This document shows, piece after piece, positions 47,181 through 61,628 of a stretch of 64,000 nt of DNA. The translations under genes were made by a program, and so were the position numbers. The stretch is from Enoplosus armatus. Lineage: Eukaryota; Chordata; Actinopteri; Centrarchiformes; Enoplosidae. The notes beneath the pieces are model-generated. The model was given only the letters and a program-made list of their open reading frames with translations. It was not told the origin of the DNA and made no database searches. The DNA lies in NCBI RefSeq assembly GCF_043641665.1, contig NC_092189.1:15716833-15780832 (forward strand), in the 5' to 3' direction. The first letter of the stretch is position 1, and the number at the start of each line of letters is the position of its first letter.

Positions 47181-50100
47181 ATGTCGGCGGTGATGATAAC
47201 ACGGAAGGTGCGAAAATGGGAGAAGCTCCCTGGGAAGAACACTTTCTGCTGCGACGGACGGGTGATGATGGCCCGGCAGAAAGGAGTCTTCTACCTGACC
47301 CTGTTCCTCATCGTCGGGACCTGCGCTCTCTTCTTCGCTTTCGAGTAAGTCATTTCCTCTCTCTGACTCCCAGTGAGCCCAAGTCCAAATTAGGATTTGC
47401 TCCAGAAAGTGTTCATAAATCACTTTAGGTCTGTTGTGCCTCTTCTGGATCCCAAAATCCCCACTACTTCTATAGCAGCTATAGTATGTCTAGTGAGGAA
47501 CCAATTTTAGTCATTAATCGATTAGTTGTTGACGGGAAATTAATTGAAGGCTATCTTGATAATAGATTCATCATTTTTGTCGTTTTTTGAGAAAGAATGA
47601 CACAATTCTCTGCTTTCAGCTTTTCCAATGTGAATGTTTTCTGGTTTGTTTTGGCTTCTATGATTGTAAACCAAATATTTTGGTGTTTTTGAAGACGTCA
47701 CCGTCACCTTAGGATCAGGGAACTAGAGATCGATATTTTTCACCGTTTTCTGACATAATCTAAACCAAACGATTTGTCCATTAGTGGATAATGAAAATAA
47801 GTTGATATGCAACTAATGATACTTTTTTCTTTATATTCTCGATTAATAGATTCATCATTTTGTCAATGAAATGTCAGAAAGGCGTGAATAATGTAATGCC
47901 TGTTTCATTTAATTTCCCGAACTCAAGGAATGCATTGAAATTGCTTGTTTTATCCAACCAACTATCCAAAACCCCAAATATATTCAGCTTACCATCATAT
48001 AGGACAAAGAAAATAGTAAATTCCTAACATTTGATGAGCCAGGAAATATTTGGTATTTTTGCATGAAAAATGACTGAAATGATTAATCAATTATCAAAAT
48101 ATTTGCTTATAGTTGTTCCAACTTTACTTTTTTCAACCACTGCTGTTGTATGTATTTGATCTACCTGACCTGTTTTAAATGAGTATTGGATATTTGATAT
48201 AGCTTCCAAAATGACTTGAAGGTAAAGTGATTCTTTGGATCAGTGTTTCCTTGTTGCAGTCTCCCTGTAAGCTGATCATAACCTCCTGTATGGCCTTCAT
48301 TTGTAACAAGCAAGTATTTCTGTTTTGATGAGCTCCCAGACACACTGTGGATCCACGTTTTTGTTGCTCAAAATTCAGTCCCTGACAGAGAAAAGGTTTA
48401 TGATTGACCACATACTGAGGTGTTAAATATTTAATAACCCTGGCTGTCCAGATTTTACTCTGGTTTAAGAAAGGGAGGCTGCCCTTTTCTGTTGTCTAAG
48501 CAGTTCTGTCTCAACCCACTACTCGCACAACCCAACGGACTCATTAGCACTGCAAACACTGCCGATCGGCTCGGATGCAGCATGTAAACCCAAATCCTGT
48601 CAGTTAAGGCAGCACAGAGGATTGTTGTTTGAAATGAAGAAAACATGAGTTGGAATGATGATCATAAAGCAGCGCCGCTTCTCATTTTAGATTGCACTAA
48701 TTTTCTGTCTGTGTCCCACTTGTTTCTTCTTCCTTATCTCTTTTCTTGCTTGACAAATCAGACACAATGATTTAGCACTATATCCTGCTCTGTAACACAG
48801 TAACCCCTCTTGACTGTGGGCGTGTATGCAGCTACCGGGCCAAATGGATTTAGAGCAGAGCGGAGAAGAGAAGTAGCTGCTCTCACATAGTGCCAGGCCC
48901 TCCCTTCCCATCTCTATCTGCTCTGCACTTTAATGGCCTCCTGCTTTCCTTGGAGTCCGGACAGAAGGAGCTGTTGTCCGGCTCAGAGCAAAGAGAGAGA
49001 GATGATACTGCTCACACTGAACATCCAGAGCCCAGGCGAGGCATTGCGGTGACTAATGGCTGGAGGGTTGTTAGCATGCTATGTTCATATTACAGTGGAA
49101 CATAATTATCTCTCATGGGGGGGATGGATATTAACGTGGAGATCGGACCCAGACAACATGGGGGTAATTTTCAAACTCGCCATTACACGGCATGTTGATA
49201 CATATCTGATTTAAAACTCTGACGGAGTAATAGCCTTCTGCGGAAAGGCTTTGAGGTTTAATGCATTCTCAAACTACCCATTTGCAACTATGTTTAACAG
49301 AAGCATTAAAACAATAAGTCTGGTCTTTCTTGGTATGAATATTGTAGAATGGAAAGGTGGTATTAGGGCAGCAACTAACATTTCTCAGAAAATACTTTCC
49401 CAGAGTCTAAGATAACGCATTCATATTGCTTGTTTTGTCCGAGCAACAGTCTAAAACCCGAAGATATTCAGTTTAGAATTTAAGACAACAAAAAGCAGCA
49501 AATACTCGCATTTGAGAAGAAGAAGCAGGGAATGTTAGCCATGCTAGCAGCGTGGCTCAGTGGATGTCGGCCCACTACTTTGGTATTAGTAAATATCTTA
49601 ACAATTATTAAATGGATTGTCATAAAATTTGGTACAGAAATTCATTCCCCCCTCAGGATTAATTGAAATCACATTGGTGATCCCCTGACTTTTCATACAG
49701 CGCCACCATCAGGTCAGAATTGTTATTGTCCATTACTTTGGTTCATGACTAAATTCCTGCAAAAGTAATGAAATTCCCATCAGCCTCAGGTGTGCTTTGT
49801 GTTTTAATGCTAATTAGCAACTGTTAGCATGCTAACACACTAAACTGCCATACAATGGCTATAGTTCAATCTGTAAAAGGCTAAGCATTGATTAAAAACT
49901 GTACTACAGTCTACTACTTATTATCTAATTTTAAGAAGCAAAGCTAATCCTGGTACATTTTTCTGTAGGTCATCACTCTGTTATCACATACATATACATA
50001 TACATATTTTGGAGCGTTCATTCCTCACATGTTGGCTTGAGGTTGAGCCGTGAGCTGTACCGTGGCGTTGATAAGAGAACAGAGAGGGCAGTGTCCTGGC

Positions 50101-52441
50101 GTGGGCTGGCTCATATCCAGCACCAGCCGAGCAGACATCTCACTTTTATCACCAGCCATCGGCACCCCGTGCAGGGAGACCTCTCTGTGCTTTAATTTGT
50201 GCTAAATTGCGGAAACGGGCAGCCGAATACACAAATGGAAAGTCCCATTAGGAACAACTAAACAAATTATTCACTGAAGAGGTGGGCCCAGCCTGTTTTT
50301 TTCCTTTACAGGCGGAATCAATTTTAGGGCTGTATGTCCTTACTTTGTTGGTGTTGTGACCGTTTCATATCCACTGATCTCGTTTTTGAATGGGATTTCA
50401 CATATTTACATCTTACCTGTGATGTATAAAAGGCTTTGGTAGTCCTTTGTCTAGCATGTATATATCCACAAATGGCTCCCTCACAGTTGGATATTCACTG
50501 GTTTGGTTCCCATTTGTATGTTTGTGTAAATGCGTATGTGGTGTGCGTGCATGAATGCATGTGTGCATGTGGATAGTCACCTATGGAGAAGGAACAAGAA
50601 ACTGGAACACAAGGACAGTGTGTCATCTGTCTGTCCACCCAGGATGCCGAGCTACGAGGCCAGAGAAGCATATGTGCATGTAATGAGACTGACCCTTTCT
50701 CTTTGCCTGTGTGTGTGTTTGTACTTTATCTACATCCTTACATATGGTGCAAGTAGAGGCGTTAAGTGTGTCCGGCTGACCACCCGTCCTCAAGTCAGCT
50801 TCATAAAATTGGAAGATGCATTGAGGAGAAGTGCAGGGCTGAGCCTGCAGAGTGAGCAGCTGCAGTCAGAGGAGATCTTGTAACCGACCCCTGAGCCTCC
50901 CTCAGCATCTAACCCCACCCTGTCGCCCTGTTAGCCAATCAGAAAGCGGCTTCCGGGCCTGGCTAAATGAGCAATAACATGATTTATGCCCTATTCAGAG
51001 AACATGCTCCATTTACAGTAACAGTGATCTACAGGCTTTGTTCTCTGGAAGCTTCCCTGGCAGCGAAGGGCAAAGTGATATTTTTTGCCCACATCTTGTG
51101 CCATACAGCCAGGAGGCATATTTTACATGTTTCCTCATGTTGTCTTCAACTGTTTGGTTTGAAATAGATGCTCTCCTAGAAGAAATGCATAGAGATGGCT
51201 GCCTCTTTAATCACACTGTTAAATCACTAGCAGGGCTTTTCATGTGGCTGAAATTAAATCATGAGATTTATCATTGTTCTTAATTTCACTTAGTGAATAT
51301 TCTATGACGCAACATCTGTAATCCTAGCTTTAATCCTAGTTAAAGGACCACGACCCTGGCTCTCATGTTTCATCTCTCTCATATGATATTTAAGTGTTGC
51401 ATAACAAGGAAGAGTGATTTAAACTGAACAACAGATTGTACCCTGTGGAGCTTTAGTGTAGCCTCTTTTAAACTCACTCAGTTTTAATGGACATGTTTCT
51501 GGTCAGATATTTGTAGTCCCCCAGTTTGTGCCTCACATGTATTACCTTTACATTCAAGCCACAGAGCTAAGCATTCAATTTTTGGAAAATGGCGATCTTT
51601 GAAAACCCTAGAACAGACATATCTCCGTGTTCAAAAAGACATTTGTCAATTCTGGCTACCTGGATTTGGAAACACAGTCACAACTTGAGAAGCAGGTTAA
51701 CGTCTTTTTTTATCGTGCAGCAGTTAGAAAAGACTTTAAGGATACTGGAAATACCATCAGAACAGAGCTAAGTATTGTTAAACGACCTTGTAGATTTTTT
51801 AAAGAAAGTCTGGTATTTATTTATCACAAAAAGGATGCTTAGCTCGGTGACTCAAATGAAATGGCAATACATGAGAGGTACAAACTGGAGAAGCATGATT
51901 ACATCTATGGAAAAGGTTGTCTGCAGCAGAAGGACTTACAGAATCAGAATATTTACCAAGTTCAGGAATGGAGTGGTTTTCTGTCTGTATGTGGTGAAAG
52001 AGGGCAAGTAGAGTTTGTGAGCTTTTGTTTTTTTCAGCAGTGCCCCAGAAACAGGCAGAGTCACAGTCTACAGATGTTTGTGTGACAGAGGGCTGTTACT
52101 GAGGCCGGCCGTGGATCTGCCTGCACAGGAAGTGCATAATTGATGCATTCCTATGTAGTATGATTCATGCAGATCTGCAACAGCTTACAACTATTAAGTA
52201 TTAATAAAGGAAGGGCTTGAAATGTTCAACAAAGGTAAAATGTCATGACTCACCAAGGCATGACATGGTGACATATTAATCCCAGGTTCAGCGGTTTCAT
52301 TGCTGAGAAGTTGAAGTGATTTTAATTCAGCAATATCCCTACTTTAGAAGCTTCTCATCACTGAGCTCGAGTTAAGAGGGGGAAATCCTCTGGATCAAAG
52401 TCTGCAGTAGACACACCCTAATACATCTAATGCCCACCCAC

Positions 52442-52504
<63 letters not shown>

Positions 52505-54407
52505 CAAAGTGAACTTCACACTTTCCATGGAGAATAAGCAGCACTGCAGGTATCTTATCTCTATCTCGTATGTAACACTGTTTAATGGAAATATTGTCCT
52601 TTATGACCAGGTGATTGCAGGTTTTTCAGCTAATTGGTTACCATTATTAAACAGTAAACAATCTCTTCTCTATTTTCAAATAACTTGTGGCCTAATGGTC
52701 TCTCTTTAATGATTTTATGACATTTGTGTAGGGGCCCATTAAGTAAACAATATATAGCATATGGTAGAAACACTTATTTTGCATACTAAATCTGAGGAGG
52801 ACTGAAGTATAATAAAAAAAACATATTTTTGTGGTGTAGTTTAGAATTCATGGTCTGAACATGGTTACAGTAAACATATTATGATGTAGGCCTGCTCTGG
52901 ACCAATCAGTAACAGATATGACTTGCAGTTGTAGTGCTAATATTCAGTGTGATTTTACCAAAATCCAATTAGAAAGATTTGCTCCAGAGTCTTGGAGGAT
53001 CTGTAGTCCCAGCTCCTACCAGTCAGTGATGAAAGAGAGAGATTCAGATCCTTAAAGTAGCCATAAGACAATGTGAAATACTCAGTTACAAGTAAAAGCC
53101 TTGCATTAAAAACTTTACTCAAGAGGGATTATAGTGATATTATTATAATAGTGCTGCCTATGTAGGCAAAATGGCCTCTTTCAGTGTTTTATTATTATAG
53201 ATGGTATTATAATGTATTATTTATGTATTTAATTATTATTAGGTAAGCATTAAAAGAATAGTTTGACATTTGAGAAACAAGCTTATTCACTTTCTTGCCG
53301 AGAGTTATATGAGAAGATCAATACCACGCTCATATTTGTATGGTAAATATGAAGCTATAGCCAGCAGCAGGTTAGCCTAGCTTCATATAAAGACTGCAAA
53401 CAGGGAAGCCTGGCTAGGAGCTAGACTGGCTCTGTCCAACAATAACAAAATCCACCTACCAGCTCATCTTATATATTATTATTATATATCTTCAATATGT
53501 TATGTCTCGTTTGTTTAATCTTCAGAGAGATAAGATACACAAGATATAACGTTAATCAGTGAGCTTTGGAGGTGCTGGTAGGTGGATCTTGTTACCTTTG
53601 GATAGAGCCAGGCTAGCTGTTTCCAGTCTTTATGCTATGCTAAGCTAACTGTCTGCAGACTGCAGTTTCATATTCAGCGCACAGACACGAGAGTGGTATC
53701 GATCTTCTCATCTAACTCCTGGCAAGAAAGTGAATAAGTGTATTTCCCAAAATGTCTAACTATTTCTTTAAAAGGGTACTTCACTGGTTTAGCATTGCAC
53801 TGCTCCAACATTGTCAGGCTCACGATGGACCGTTTAAAAACGGATCAAATCGATACTTGCTTTACACGACTGGAACTAGTTTATTGTGAGCCTCGGCGGA
53901 GAGGCAGAAAGTTGAGTAGGAAAGACAGGGAATGTGTAAGTGGTATGTGAGTGTCATTTGGTGGTCTGATTGATCGCCTCACTGATGAAAACATTTTCCC
54001 CACATGGACACAGGGCCTGATTAAGTCCAGTTTTTCTGCTGCCTCTGTGGTGACTGATGAACACACAGCGTCACTGTGCCAGCACCACCCTGCTCCTCAA
54101 CAGCAGAGGAAATTGTCACATCCAGGAAGGACGCTGAGGCTTGATGGGAAGCGATGATAGAGTGCGCCTCGAATACCTACCAGTCATCATTACGGGAATT
54201 ACACTTCATCGACACACTGCCTCCCCTCAGTCCGAATCCCCTGGCTGCTCTCTGCTGTCTCTGCACTAACAAATGGGCCAAACATGCTTCACAGGCCTGG
54301 TCCAGTGGAAATTTCTATTGATTTGATCTCTGCACCTAGTTTCCATTAGTGTGGAAAAAGGCACTGCAGGGAAACTGCTCAGACCAGTTCAGCAGGTTGT
54401 GTGTGTA

Positions 54408-54465
<58 letters not shown>

Positions 54466-54466
54466 T

Positions 54467-54514
<48 letters not shown>

Positions 54515-57500
54515 TTTTCTCGTCAGTGCTCAGGTATGCTGACGTACCTGGTTCATCTACACACTCTGGCTAAACAGGTAGACTTTGTTCTCTGCCATGT
54601 TGTGCTGACTGACAGTTGTCCCTTTCCTTTCAGCTGTATGTGTGTGTGTGGGTGTGTGTGTGGTGAGAATGGAATTGGATGAAATGCCACTCAGAAGACA
54701 AGACATCTTGAAATCAGTAGTTTTGTGTCACCAACAGACCATAACTACTCAAAGATATTCAATTTAAAACGATATAAAACAGAGGAAAGAAGGAAATCTT
54801 CACTTTTTAGTGCAACAAAATAGTTGTTGATTTGATAAAATGACCAAATGTCTCAGCTCTTATTGTTGTATTGTGCAGTCCATAAGTATTTGGACAGATA
54901 GGCATTTTTCTTATGTGTTGCTCTGTACTTCAGCACACTGTTTTTGAAATAAAACTACGGCTGTTAGGGTAAAGTGCAAGTCTGATCTAACAGATCCCAA
55001 CTAAACCAGAAACAATCATATAGTAATAAAAACATCATCGTGCATTAGTGCTGCTTTCAAGCTGTCCCACCCAAAATAATTTATACGTCTCACTCATTTA
55101 TGTAACTGTATATGCTGATATGTGATACAGACAAATGGCTGTTGTCCATATGGGATATTATATTCCACATCAATGCACCTTGTCATTTTTCACAGTTGAG
55201 GTGCTGGAACGCAAGAACGTATGGGATTTTTGCTTGAAAAGACTTACTTAAACGATCAATCGATTATCAAAATAGCAGCATACTTGTTGATATATTGAAA
55301 TTGACATATTCAGTTTGTTTATTTAGTCCAACCAACAAGTCCTAAACCCCATTTATGATCAGAAATATTGCATTTGAAAAGCTGGAACTAGCACATTTTG
55401 CTTAAATAAAAATAGTTGATAATCAATTTTCTGTATTACCCACAAATTTGATTAATGGACTAATGGTTTCAGCTCTATAGTGAATATTTATAATTCACTT
55501 CAAGCAAAGTGTGTGTTGTCTGTGTGGTCAGACTTTATGCTTGACGTGGAGTACAGAAGTTAGTCTTATACAGGATATGGCACAGTAGCTTGCAATCCTG
55601 TAGTGCAACATCAGTGTTGCATTATGAATATATGATCTTGGCCTCATGGGAGGGAGATGAGGCCGCACAGTTTAACTATTAATAACTGCATGTAGAAACC
55701 TTTGCTGCTGGTGCTGCTGCTGGTGCTGCTGCTGCTGTGCTGCTCTGTCGCAGCACTTTGCACTGCAGCTCACATCTGTTATCGCACTGAGCAGCAGGCC
55801 TGTTTTTCGGCGGAGCCCTGCTGGCTCTAATCTCAATGGCCTGACAAACGGAGTTATGCTAATGTTTCTCCACTCTTCCAGAAGGTGAGGCGATTGTGTT
55901 TATTCACGGCCATGACTTCGGCACGGTCCAGAGAAAGGGCAGCTCTTGCGGTTCATGACCTTATGCTCAGAACACCAGTTCAGAATATGTATGTTGTCTC
56001 ACGCCCTCTCTGCACATGCTCTCCCATTTCTGTTAAGGTTGTTGTCTGCAGTCGTCATGTGTAGCTGTGATGCAAAAATATATAATATTATAATTCAAAG
56101 AGTATTTCTTTTGGCATGAAATCTAGGGCTGCAAACCACACTTTTTATTATCAATGAATCCGTCAATTAGTCAATTAATTGTTTTATCTTTAAAATGCCA
56201 AAGTATTTATGTCCATCACATTTCCATCAAATGTCTTGCTGTCATATTTTGTTTGAAATACGCACATTAGAGAAGCTGGAACCAGAAAATGAATCGACTA
56301 ATCGCAGCTGTAATGAAATCATGCCAAAGGAAGACACAACATGTTTCACTTGCAGTTCTGTTGTGAACTCTAAAGAGGCCAAACGGAGTGACTGCGGACA
56401 CACACACTGGGGCTTGACAGCTTTTCCCCTTTTCTGAGAAACGTGCTGCTGCTCTCACACTGGATCTTAATCTTATCTTTTCATCTCTTTGTTGTCCTAC
56501 AGATGTCCATACCTGGCTGTCCATCTGTCTCCTGCCATCCCAGTTTTCGCTGTTGTGCTCTTCCTCTTCGTCATGGCCATGTTGCTGAGGACCAGCTTCA
56601 GTGACCCCGGGGTGCTGCCGCGCGCCCTTCCAGAGGAGGCCACGTTCATCGAGATGGAAATTGGTGAGTTACAGGATTGGTTTACAGAAAATTTTAGAAA
56701 AGAGTGAATATTTGACTTACATTCATCAGATGAACGCAAACATGATGATAATGTTGCTCAAACTGCTGGACGTGTAAATAAGCAGCTGTTTGCTAATAAG
56801 TTCCCCATATCAACTTGAAAGGTGATGATATGTCAGTATTGTGTTCACAACTTGTTTTCGCTGCCCCCAAGTGTCCAAAAAATCAGTTATTGCAGGTGAA
56901 ATTTAGTGAAATGTTCAAATCCATAATAACATTCCTTATGGTTACACATATAGAAATTGTAAAACGTTGTAAAAATGTATAAACACGTTCACGTAAGTTT
57001 GCTTGAAATCTTTACAAACTTTTGGATTCTGACTGAAATTAGAAATCAACAATGGTTGTGTGAATCTGACGAATGGTTGTTAGCATAACATTTGTATGTA
57101 TGATAAAGTTTGTTGTGACATTTTCTGCCAATTTGTCAGTTTATTGCTGATAATAGTAGAAAAGAGTGAAGCCAGCCCAGTAGCATCGCCATTCATGCAC
57201 CTTCAGTAGTAATGATCAGATCCACCGCAGGTTTTTGCCAGGTTTGAAGTAGTCTCTCACTTCGAGTGTGATTGCAGCTCCTCACCTTGAGGTATGCATA
57301 GCTATTCTGCACAATCAGTACTGATAATGCCACCAGGCACAAATCCCTTATCTACATCCATTCAAATGTTAAGTCAACAACAGGACGAATGGTTATTATA
57401 GTTCATGTGCTGTTACATCATCATCTTTTAGGTTGTTTTTTTGTATAGAATGATGTCCAGAGATGTGCAAATTACGTGGAAGTAGCTGAAGTGGAAGTAT

Positions 57501-60500
57501 TTTGGAGGCATAAATACTTAAGTATATATGGTAGTTAAGCAGTGAGCAGACAGCCTCAGTGCTGTTGGTTTATTCATGTTTGTTGTGCTTTATGTTGCTA
57601 AAGGTTGGGCATGCTGGTCCGTGGATGTTCTGTAGAGCTCAGTCTAACACACATTCATTACAAGGGTTCCTGTTGTCTCATTACACAGAACAAACTGTAC
57701 GCTGTATAATGATGACAGCAAAGCCTTTGCTAACAAAAAAATAAACAAGCACCAAGGATTGCATTTCTGTATTTTTCATGTCCACTCCCTGGGCTGTCCA
57801 GACTCTCTATAATGTGTGGAGGAATAACAGCCCTCCTTGCATCCTCCCTGCATCCTCAACCCTCTCCCTCCCTCCCTGTCTGCCTGTGTGGCTGCTCAAT
57901 GTTCACTCTTTGTCTCTGTTAAAGATTCACGGTGTCCTTCAGACATCACTCGTGCTCTCTTACTGCACTCAAGAGGCATGTGTGCAGACTGGTCTCAGCT
58001 CATCACAGAGGAGCACTGTAAAAGCAAGGCTGAGGCACTTTGTCCTCTGAGAACGGGTTAGCTGGCAGCCAGCGCTTCACTCATCATGACTGTGACTCAT
58101 ACCGCTCACTGGATGACAATGGCTCTGTGGTCTGATTAGCTTTGGCCGTGATGACCCTGGTGAAGATTGTACAGCCGCTGCATGTAGTTTAAATGAGGAA
58201 ATCTCTTTAATTATTTATGGGAATAGAGCTGCAACTAATGATTATTTTTGTTATTGATAAATGCCCATCACAATGTCCAAGAGCCCAACTTGATGTCTTC
58301 AAATTAACTTCTTTTGTCAGACCAACAAAACCCAAAGATATTTAATTTTACTACACATGAACTATATCCATACACAAACATGCATGCCACGTTCATAAAT
58401 ACTATTGAGGGCACTGAAGTTATGTCTTGGGTATTTTTATTTATGTGTTTGCAGGGAATTAGAGTTTTAAAATATTTCATCATCTAAAAGGCCAATCCAT
58501 AACCCTACAGTACAGATCCAGATCCCTCACCAACAAAATTCAAAATGCAGGATTTTATGCCTGTTCACTCCCAGATTTATTTACAGTACGTTTAATACAC
58601 ACAAAACAACTGTTGATGTTGAACTTATTAATGTTTTCAGATGCTGTTAAGTTTTGTTTGCATCAGTAATGCATATGTTTTTAAATATGATCAGCTGATT
58701 CCTTTTTAGTCTATCTCTAAATTAAGATGTGTTGTGAATATATATTTCATAAGGGGAAAAAGAGCAAAATCTACTCAGTTTTGAGAGCAGTAGACCAGCA
58801 GAGACTCCATGAGGTTACTGGTCCAAGCCAAGAAATAGTTCCTGTGATCGCCCATAAAAAGGCAAATTATCGTTTTTATTTTTGTTTTTTGTATGTATTA
58901 AATAAACAAGATATAATGTGTTAATTAGTGAGCTGTAGAACTAATTTATATCTTATCTCATTTCGAGGTTGTAGCTTGAGTGTGCATTGGGCAGCTGTGT
59001 CATTTGGGTAAATATAAATATCTGATTGGAGATAATGTCATCAGATACCCAATATTAAATGACTCGGATGGGGTTTAAGGCCACAAAACAATTGATTGGT
59101 ACATCCCTACTTTGGACCGTTTCCAGTGTTTATGCTAAGCTAACCAGCTGCTCATAGTAGGTTCATATTTACCGTACAGATATGAGAGTGGTATCAATCT
59201 TCTCATCTAAGGAGGAGTTTTTAGGTTCTGGTTCCACACTCAAACATAAAAAACAACAAATTTTTAGCAGCACGTTTCAGTCTTATATCTTCCTTTTTTG
59301 GTTTAATTTTTTACATTCCTCATCTCGGCAAATCTCCCAAAATAGCAAGACATTCATCACTTAAATACTAAGATGGCTCATATGACCATGTGAAGAATAT
59401 GCACTGCAGCAGGTTAAATTAAGCACTTAGTTTAACAACCTCCTTCCCACACTTACAGCTCTTGTATAGTATTTTTTTGTGTTATGGTTGCTGTTTGCTG
59501 TTATAAGTGTGGGCGAGCTAACAGCCTATCGAGCAGGCAGGTAGATGGTTTGATCTCATTCTGAGGCTGAGGCAGGCATGTTGATGAAGCCGCCGCTGCC
59601 TCAATGCTCCGTCCCCTCAGCCTGTTAGCGGCTAGTCTCGAGGGGGAATGCTAATACGAGCAGAGGCATCCTTTTGGAATATATAATGCCACGAGCAGAC
59701 AGGGCTTTGCTTCCCGAGGGAGTGGCAACATTCCCCGTGAGTGATGACTCATTAATTTATTCTTCGCTGGTTTATCCTGAAAGCCGCTAATCCTATGTTC
59801 TGTAGATTCATAATGCAGAGCATTTTGTGCTTTCAGATAAATTCAATTTCACCATCTTTAAGTCTGCGGATGGATTTGATACCAGCTTGTAAACGTGTTG
59901 GTTTCAGTGATTTATTTATGCAGAGCAAGTGTTTTGTTTTACACAACAGAGAAGCTTTGTACAGATGATACATATGCAGCTTAGTTTATGGAGACTTCTT
60001 CCTCTGCTCATCTGCGAACACTTTCTCCAGCCCAGATAATTTCATTTGCACTAATACCACATTTTTTATCTTAATTTATCTGCAGAAAGTCAAATGAGCA
60101 TGCTCGCTCTTTTCCATTAACTCCACATTCACGCCTTCCCAATGCAGCATGTTAATGGTAGATATCTTTCTAACGGTATCTTCCCAGCCTGCAACCCTCC
60201 GGTCATTAGCTAGCCTCTCTAGCCTCTCGGCTCCTGCAGTGCAGCATAATCAGAAAAATCTGGATTGCCAGGAAAAGTGATTGTATGAGAATTTCATTTG
60301 GTTGGTGACTGCAGAAACAAAAGATGTGACTAACCACCGTTGGGAAGGTTAGTTGATGGCCAAATAGAGCAGGACACTGCGTTATAGTGTTGCTAATAAA
60401 TAATAATAACAGCTCAGCAGTGATTAAACATAAATCCACCATCATCAATACAGTATCGAGCCAATGTCGTCATTCACTGACATCCTCAAGGTTCAGCTGT

Positions 60501-61309
60501 CAAGATTTATGTCTTATTTTTTTCTTGTCCTTGTCACTGAATCTCACATTTCTCACTGCCTATTTAAGAAATATACAGCAGGGCAACACAATATTGTGAG
60601 CACCTTCACAGTCTAAGTACCTTTTGTGATGCTTATAACACTGTCAGAGGTGTTAATTTGTGATTTTTTTTTTTGTGGTGCTGTTGTTTTGGATTGTGAT
60701 TAGATGACACCTTTTGAGAATAATTTCTTGTGTGACCAAGATTGCCAACACCTACTAATGAACGTTGTGTTTTTTTGTTTCCACAGAAGCCGCCAATGGG
60801 AACGTCCCCGCAGGGCAGCGACCCCCACCTCGAATCCGCAATGTTCAGATCAACAATCAGATTGTCAAGCTCAAGTACTGCTACACCTGCAAGATCTTCC
60901 GACCACCTCGAGCATCTCACTGCAGCATCTGTGACAACTGCGTTGGTAAGAAGTCTCCTGTGATCTGCCGTCACTTCTCATAACGTCCAAACAAAAGCTT
61001 TACAAAGTGAGAAGACAGCCCTTTGAAATTGGTTTATTTCAGTTTCTTCAGAAATAGAAAGGTGAGTAATGTTTTGTGGGAAAAATGGCTTGCTGGCGTG
61101 ATGATTATTACTCAAGCCTCAATCTTAATTACCTCTCTACATTCATTTGTCACAGTAATTAAATTATTTAAAAAAAAGTCATAGCTTTATAAATAAATGT
61201 TGGACTTGGAAGACAGGGAGCAAAAGTTTTAGAAAACTGAAACAAATGGGCCAAAAACTTCACAGCGAGTGCTTTTTATGGAATGTGCTTTGAATTTGAA
61301 GGCCGTTTG

Positions 61310-61399
<90 letters not shown>

Positions 61400-61592
61400 T
61401 GATGTGTGTGTATGCAGCTGTGTCGTCTCTCAACCCTGCAGAATAACAGTGATTTGGCTTCTGATGATTGAGGAATGCGTCTGAGGGGAGCGCAGATTCA
61501 TAGGCGATATGAGAGGAGACAGTGGAGGCTCAGTGAGGGAATAAGCGCTCAGTCATTGTGAACACTGGTTCATCTGTGTCCACCTGCTGAAG

Positions 61593-61628
<36 letters not shown>

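Noticed and set aside
50530..50883. 117-codon plus-strand open frame in zdhhc9 intron 1
   Set aside because: Its first part derives from TG-rich repeats and the rest matches nothing I recognise; no splice sites frame it.
54349..54682. Cys/Val repeat proteins
   Set aside because: Translations of the GT microsatellite in three frames.
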